Shown: piece by piece, positions 6,203 to 8,402 of the stretch
How positions within the stretch are numbered: position 1 is the first letter of the stretch
How the letters are laid out: each line of letters begins with the position of its first letter
Assembly (NCBI GenBank): GCA_019114015.1
Contig: DXGG01000002.1
Location: forward strand, 1 to 8,402
Direction of reading: 5' to 3'
From: Candidatus Onthomorpha intestinigallinarum
GTDB taxonomy: Bacteria; Bacteroidota; Bacteroidia; Bacteroidales; P3
Length of the DNA stretch: 8,402 nt
Program-made: the position numbers and the translations under genes
Notes under the pieces: generated by a model
What the model saw: only the letters and a program-made list of their open reading frames with translations
Told to the model about the DNA's origin: nothing
Databases searched by the model: none

Positions 6203-7501
6203 TTATAATTCCGTTCGGATTATAGTGTCCTTTCTGTCAGGACTTGTGGACACCAACGCAACAGGCAATCCTGTCTTCTGCTCTATCATCGCTATGTAAT
6301 CCTTCATCCTTTGCGGCAAAGCCTCATAATCACCCACTCCTCCGACATCCTGCAACCATCCCTCATAATCGGAATAGAGAGGACTTATCCTTTCTTCCAT
6401 GTCATAAGGCACATTCATCGTACGCTTTCCATTTATCTCATAAGAATCACACACCTTTATACGACTGAAACCGTTCATCACATCTATCTTCATAAGCATC
6501 AGATGCGTAACGCCGTTTAACATGCAGGCATATCTCAACGCAGGTATATCCAACCATCCGCAACGTCTCGGCCTTCCGGTTGTAGAGCCGAACTCCCTGC
6601 CCTTTTGACGCAATTCCTCACCGTCTGCATCGAACAACTCCGTTGGGAAAGGTCCGCTGCCCACCCTTGTGCAGTACGCCTTGCATATTCCGAATACCTT
6701 TCCAACCCTCGAAGGCGCTATACCCAGACCTGAACAAACCCCTGCCGTTATGGTATTGGATGATGTGACAAAAGGATAAGAACCGAAATCAATGTCCAAC
6801 ATCGAACCCTGAGCCCCCTCGGCCAATATCTTCAAGCCCTTGTTCAAAGCCTCATTCAGATAATACTCACTGTCTATCACCTTAAGACCCTTCAAGAAAT
6901 CCAACGCCTCGAACCACTGCCTCTCATACTCGGACAATGTCTTGTCCTCAACCCTGAAAGCATCGACATCATAGCCCAAAGACCTTATAAGGTTGAGATG
7001 AGATTCCTTAGCCTTTTCATAGACAGCCTTAAAGTCACTTCTTGCAATGTCACTGACTCTCACGCCCACACGCGCCACCTTGTCGGTATAGGCAGGACCT
7101 ATGCCCTTCAGAGTGGAACCTATCTTGCGCTCTGCCTTGGAGGCCTCATTGGCCGCATCCAGCAATCTGTGCGTAGGCAAAATAAGATGAGCTTTTCTGG
7201 AAATGTAAAGGTTGGTCCGAGGTTCAAAACCTATCGACTCCAAAGCGGCAAATTCTTTACGCAAAATGACAGGCTCAACCAATACTCCGTTACCTATGAC
7301 ATTTATCTTATCCCTGTGACATATCCCAGAAGGTATTATATGCAACACATGCTTTATTCCTTCAAACTCAAGGGTATGCCCCGCATTCGGTCCGCCCTGA
7401 AACCTCGCTATTATATCGTAGCGCGGTGCCAGAACATCCACAACCTTTCCCTTTCCCTCATCTCCCCACTGCAAACCGAGAAGTACATCTATCTTACTCA
7501 T
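6203..7501 (-). CDS. purA: Adenylosuccinate synthetase
   Basis: A 432-residue protein, the usual length. It makes adenylosuccinate from IMP, aspartate and GTP, the first committed step to AMP, in the cytoplasm. The signatures are intact: QWGDEGKGKVVD at residues 11-22 with the catalytic Asp14, GGPNAGHT at 36-43 with the catalytic His42, GSTLKGIGPAYTDK at 128-141, EGAQGSMLDIDFGSYPFVTSSNT at 228-250, GSTTGRPRRCGWLD at 305-318, and the C-terminal guanine-binding STSPDRKD at 418-425. The start at 7501 gives the conserved MxKIDVLLGLQWGDEG opening. A promoter candidate lies 40-71 bases upstream. Downstream, the PepSY-like gene follows after 22 bases without a terminator, so purA probably heads an operon with the two envelope genes, although no metabolic link to them is evident. 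Confidence 0.99.
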   Translation of the reverse strand: MSKIDVLLGLQWGDEGKGKVVDVLAPRYDIIARFQGGPNAGHTLEFEGIKHVLHIIPSGICHRDKINVIGNGVLVEPVILRKEFAALESIGFEPRTNLYISRKAHLILPTHRLLDAANEASKAERKIGSTLKGIGPAYTDKVARVGVRVSDIARSDFKAVYEKAKESHLNLIRSLGYDVDAFRVEDKTLSEYERQWFEALDFLKGLKVIDSEYYLNEALNKGLKILAEGAQGSMLDIDFGSYPFVTSSNTITAGVCSGLGIAPSRVGKVFGICKAYCTRVGSGPFPTELFDADGEELRQKGREFGSTTGRPRRCGWLDIPALRYACMLNGVTHLMLMKIDVMNGFSRIKVCDSYEINGKRTMNVPYDMEERISPLYSDYEGWLQDVGGVGDYEALPQRMKDYIAMIEQKTGLPVALVSTSPDRKDTIIRTEL

Positions 7502-7540
7502 ACGCTATAAACTTATTCTCATCAACGCACAAAAACGTTA

Positions 7541-7572
7541 CAAATTTACACAAAAAAACTTTACCACACAAC
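7541..7572 (-). promoter_or_regulatory. Candidate Bacteroides-type promoter of purA
   Basis: On the minus strand, TAAATTTG at 7548-7541 matches the Bacteroidota -7 consensus TAnnTTTG exactly, and GTTG at 7572-7569 sits 20 bases upstream as a plausible -33 element (consensus TTTG, spacing 19-21). Transcription would begin near 7534, giving a leader of about 30 bases before the purA ATG at 7501. No riboswitch-sized structure fits in this 102-base gap, and no intrinsic terminator is seen for the upstream kinase gene. Confidence 0.55.
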
Positions 7573-7603
7573 ACAACCCGTCAATTTTGCCATCAAAGAC
7601 CCG

Positions 7604-8402
7604 TCACAACAACGACAGATGATACTCCACCAAAGCATCCAAAGGCGCCTTCACAACCTTGCCGACCCTCATGCCGTAACGCCCCGCAACCCTCTCGAAC
7701 TCCTCCCTGGCAAGGTAGCCTATGCTGCCGACAATGTTTATGTCATACTTTGCGTAGTCGGTATAATGACACACCTGATGAATGAAGAAAGAGTCAAAGG
7801 CATCCTCTATAATGGCGGCAATGTATTGATGAGACTTGTTCTCCATGGCAAAACACGCAAAAGAGGCAAGATAATAATTGGGTGCCTCCTCCTTGTAAAG
7901 ACGGTTGAGAAAATCAGTCTCATCACCCGGATAGCGTCTTGCAAACTCCTCATGCAGTTCCTTGGGCATCCTGCCACGCAAATATTCCCTGAGCAACAGC
8001 CTACCTATATTGGTGCCCGCCCCCTCGTCGCAAAGAACATAGCCGAGCGAAGGCACATTCTCCACAATGCGGCTGCCGTCATACAGACAGGAATTGGAAC
8101 CCGTCCCCAATATTGCGGCAATGGCGGCAGTGGAACCGCACGCAGCCCTGGCCGCACCGAGCAGGTCTCCCTCCACCTCAATGTCCGCATCAGGAAAAAA
8201 AGGTCTGAACCATTCCTCCACCTCCGCCTGTTTGGGCCTTGCACTGCAACCCGAGGCATAAATGAAGATACCGCTCACCTCTGCACCCTTCACATTGGGC
8301 ACTATCACCTCTTCCACTTCCCTCCTCATGGTATCGGCCGAGACATTATACGGATTCATGCCCCTCGAAACAAAACGGGACACAAACCGTCCCCCTTCAA
8401 CC
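7604..8402 (-). CDS. BadF/BadG/N-acetylglucosamine kinase-type ATPase (sugar kinase), 5' end cut by window
   Basis: 265 residues are visible. The reading frame continues past base 8402 (VEGGRFVSRFVSRGMNP), so the GTG at 8383 is an internal codon, not the start; roughly 15-20 residues, including the first phosphate-binding loop DxGxTKT, lie outside. Seen: GMNPYN, typical after the first strands of this family; VEGDLLGAARAACG with the likely catalytic Asp; the second phosphate loop AAILGTGSNSCLYDG; and the adenosine-side motif GYVLCDEGAGTNIGRLLLREYL. These mark an ASKHA-fold kinase of the BadF/NAGK group, usually about 280-290 residues in Bacteroidota and annotated as N-acetylglucosamine kinase. 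The substrate is not certain, but an amino sugar such as GlcNAc is likely from family knowledge. The usual GDEGSG is CDEGAG here. It precedes purA in the same direction with a 102-base gap. Confidence 0.88.
   Translation of the reverse strand, partial: VEGGRFVSRFVSRGMNPYNVSADTMRREVEEVIVPNVKGAEVSGIFIYASGCSARPKQAEVEEWFRPFFPDADIEVEGDLLGAARAACGSTAAIAAILGTGSNSCLYDGSRIVENVPSLGYVLCDEGAGTNIGRLLLREYLRGRMPKELHEEFARRYPGDETDFLNRLYKEEAPNYYLASFACFAMENKSHQYIAAIIEDAFDSFFIHQVCHYTDYAKYDINIVGSIGYLAREEFERVAGRYGMRVGKVVKAPLDALVEYHLSLL

Noticed and set aside
7577..7606. A direct repeat CCCGTCA (7577-7583 and 7600-7606) after the kinase gene.
   Set aside because: It is a single short pair, one copy overlapping the stop codon, with no hairpin potential; chance is the simplest explanation.
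8381..8383. The GTG at 8383 as start of the kinase gene.
   Set aside because: The frame stays open and family-like to the window edge, and the first phosphate-binding loop is missing, so the true start lies outside.

Overview
The window looks like chromosomal DNA of a member of the Bacteroidota, most likely order Bacteroidales. The reasons are: an OstA-like protein and a multi-module PepSY-like (beta-lactamase-inhibitor-like) secreted protein of kinds common in that phylum; mostly no Shine-Dalgarno motif before starts; and several matches to the Bacteroides-type -7 promoter box TAnnTTTG. No IS element, CRISPR array, tRNA or rRNA was seen. Every gene I accept is on the minus strand, so transcription runs from high to low coordinates.

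In transcription order: (a) 8402-7604, a BadF/BadG/N-acetylglucosamine-kinase-type sugar kinase missing its N terminus at the window edge. (b) A 102-base gap with a good promoter candidate, then purA (adenylosuccinate synthase), a secreted PepSY-like protein 22 bases downstream, and an OstA-like envelope protein whose start overlaps the PepSY-like stop; these three probably form one transcription unit. (c) A 146-base gap (3424-3569) holding a 21-bp tandem repeat that also forms a short ORF in frame with grpE. (d) grpE and dnaJ, 11 bases apart, closed by a clear intrinsic terminator at 1616-1645. (e) A 216-base gap (1469-1684) with four near-identical palindromes, then a small XRE-type regulator. 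(f) A 100-base gap with a -7-like box, then a DHH/DHHA1 phosphoesterase (NrnA-like) that runs off the left edge.

GrpE and DnaJ are DnaK co-chaperones, PurA serves AMP synthesis, the NrnA-like enzyme degrades short RNAs and/or pAp, and the OstA-like and PepSY-like proteins are exported envelope proteins. The protein-coding part is mostly ordinary housekeeping. The two intergenic regions are the unusual part: the operator array before the XRE gene, whose repeats contain exact or one-mismatch copies of the -7 promoter box, and the 21-bp repeat/upstream ORF before grpE. I found no convincing new multi-gene system.
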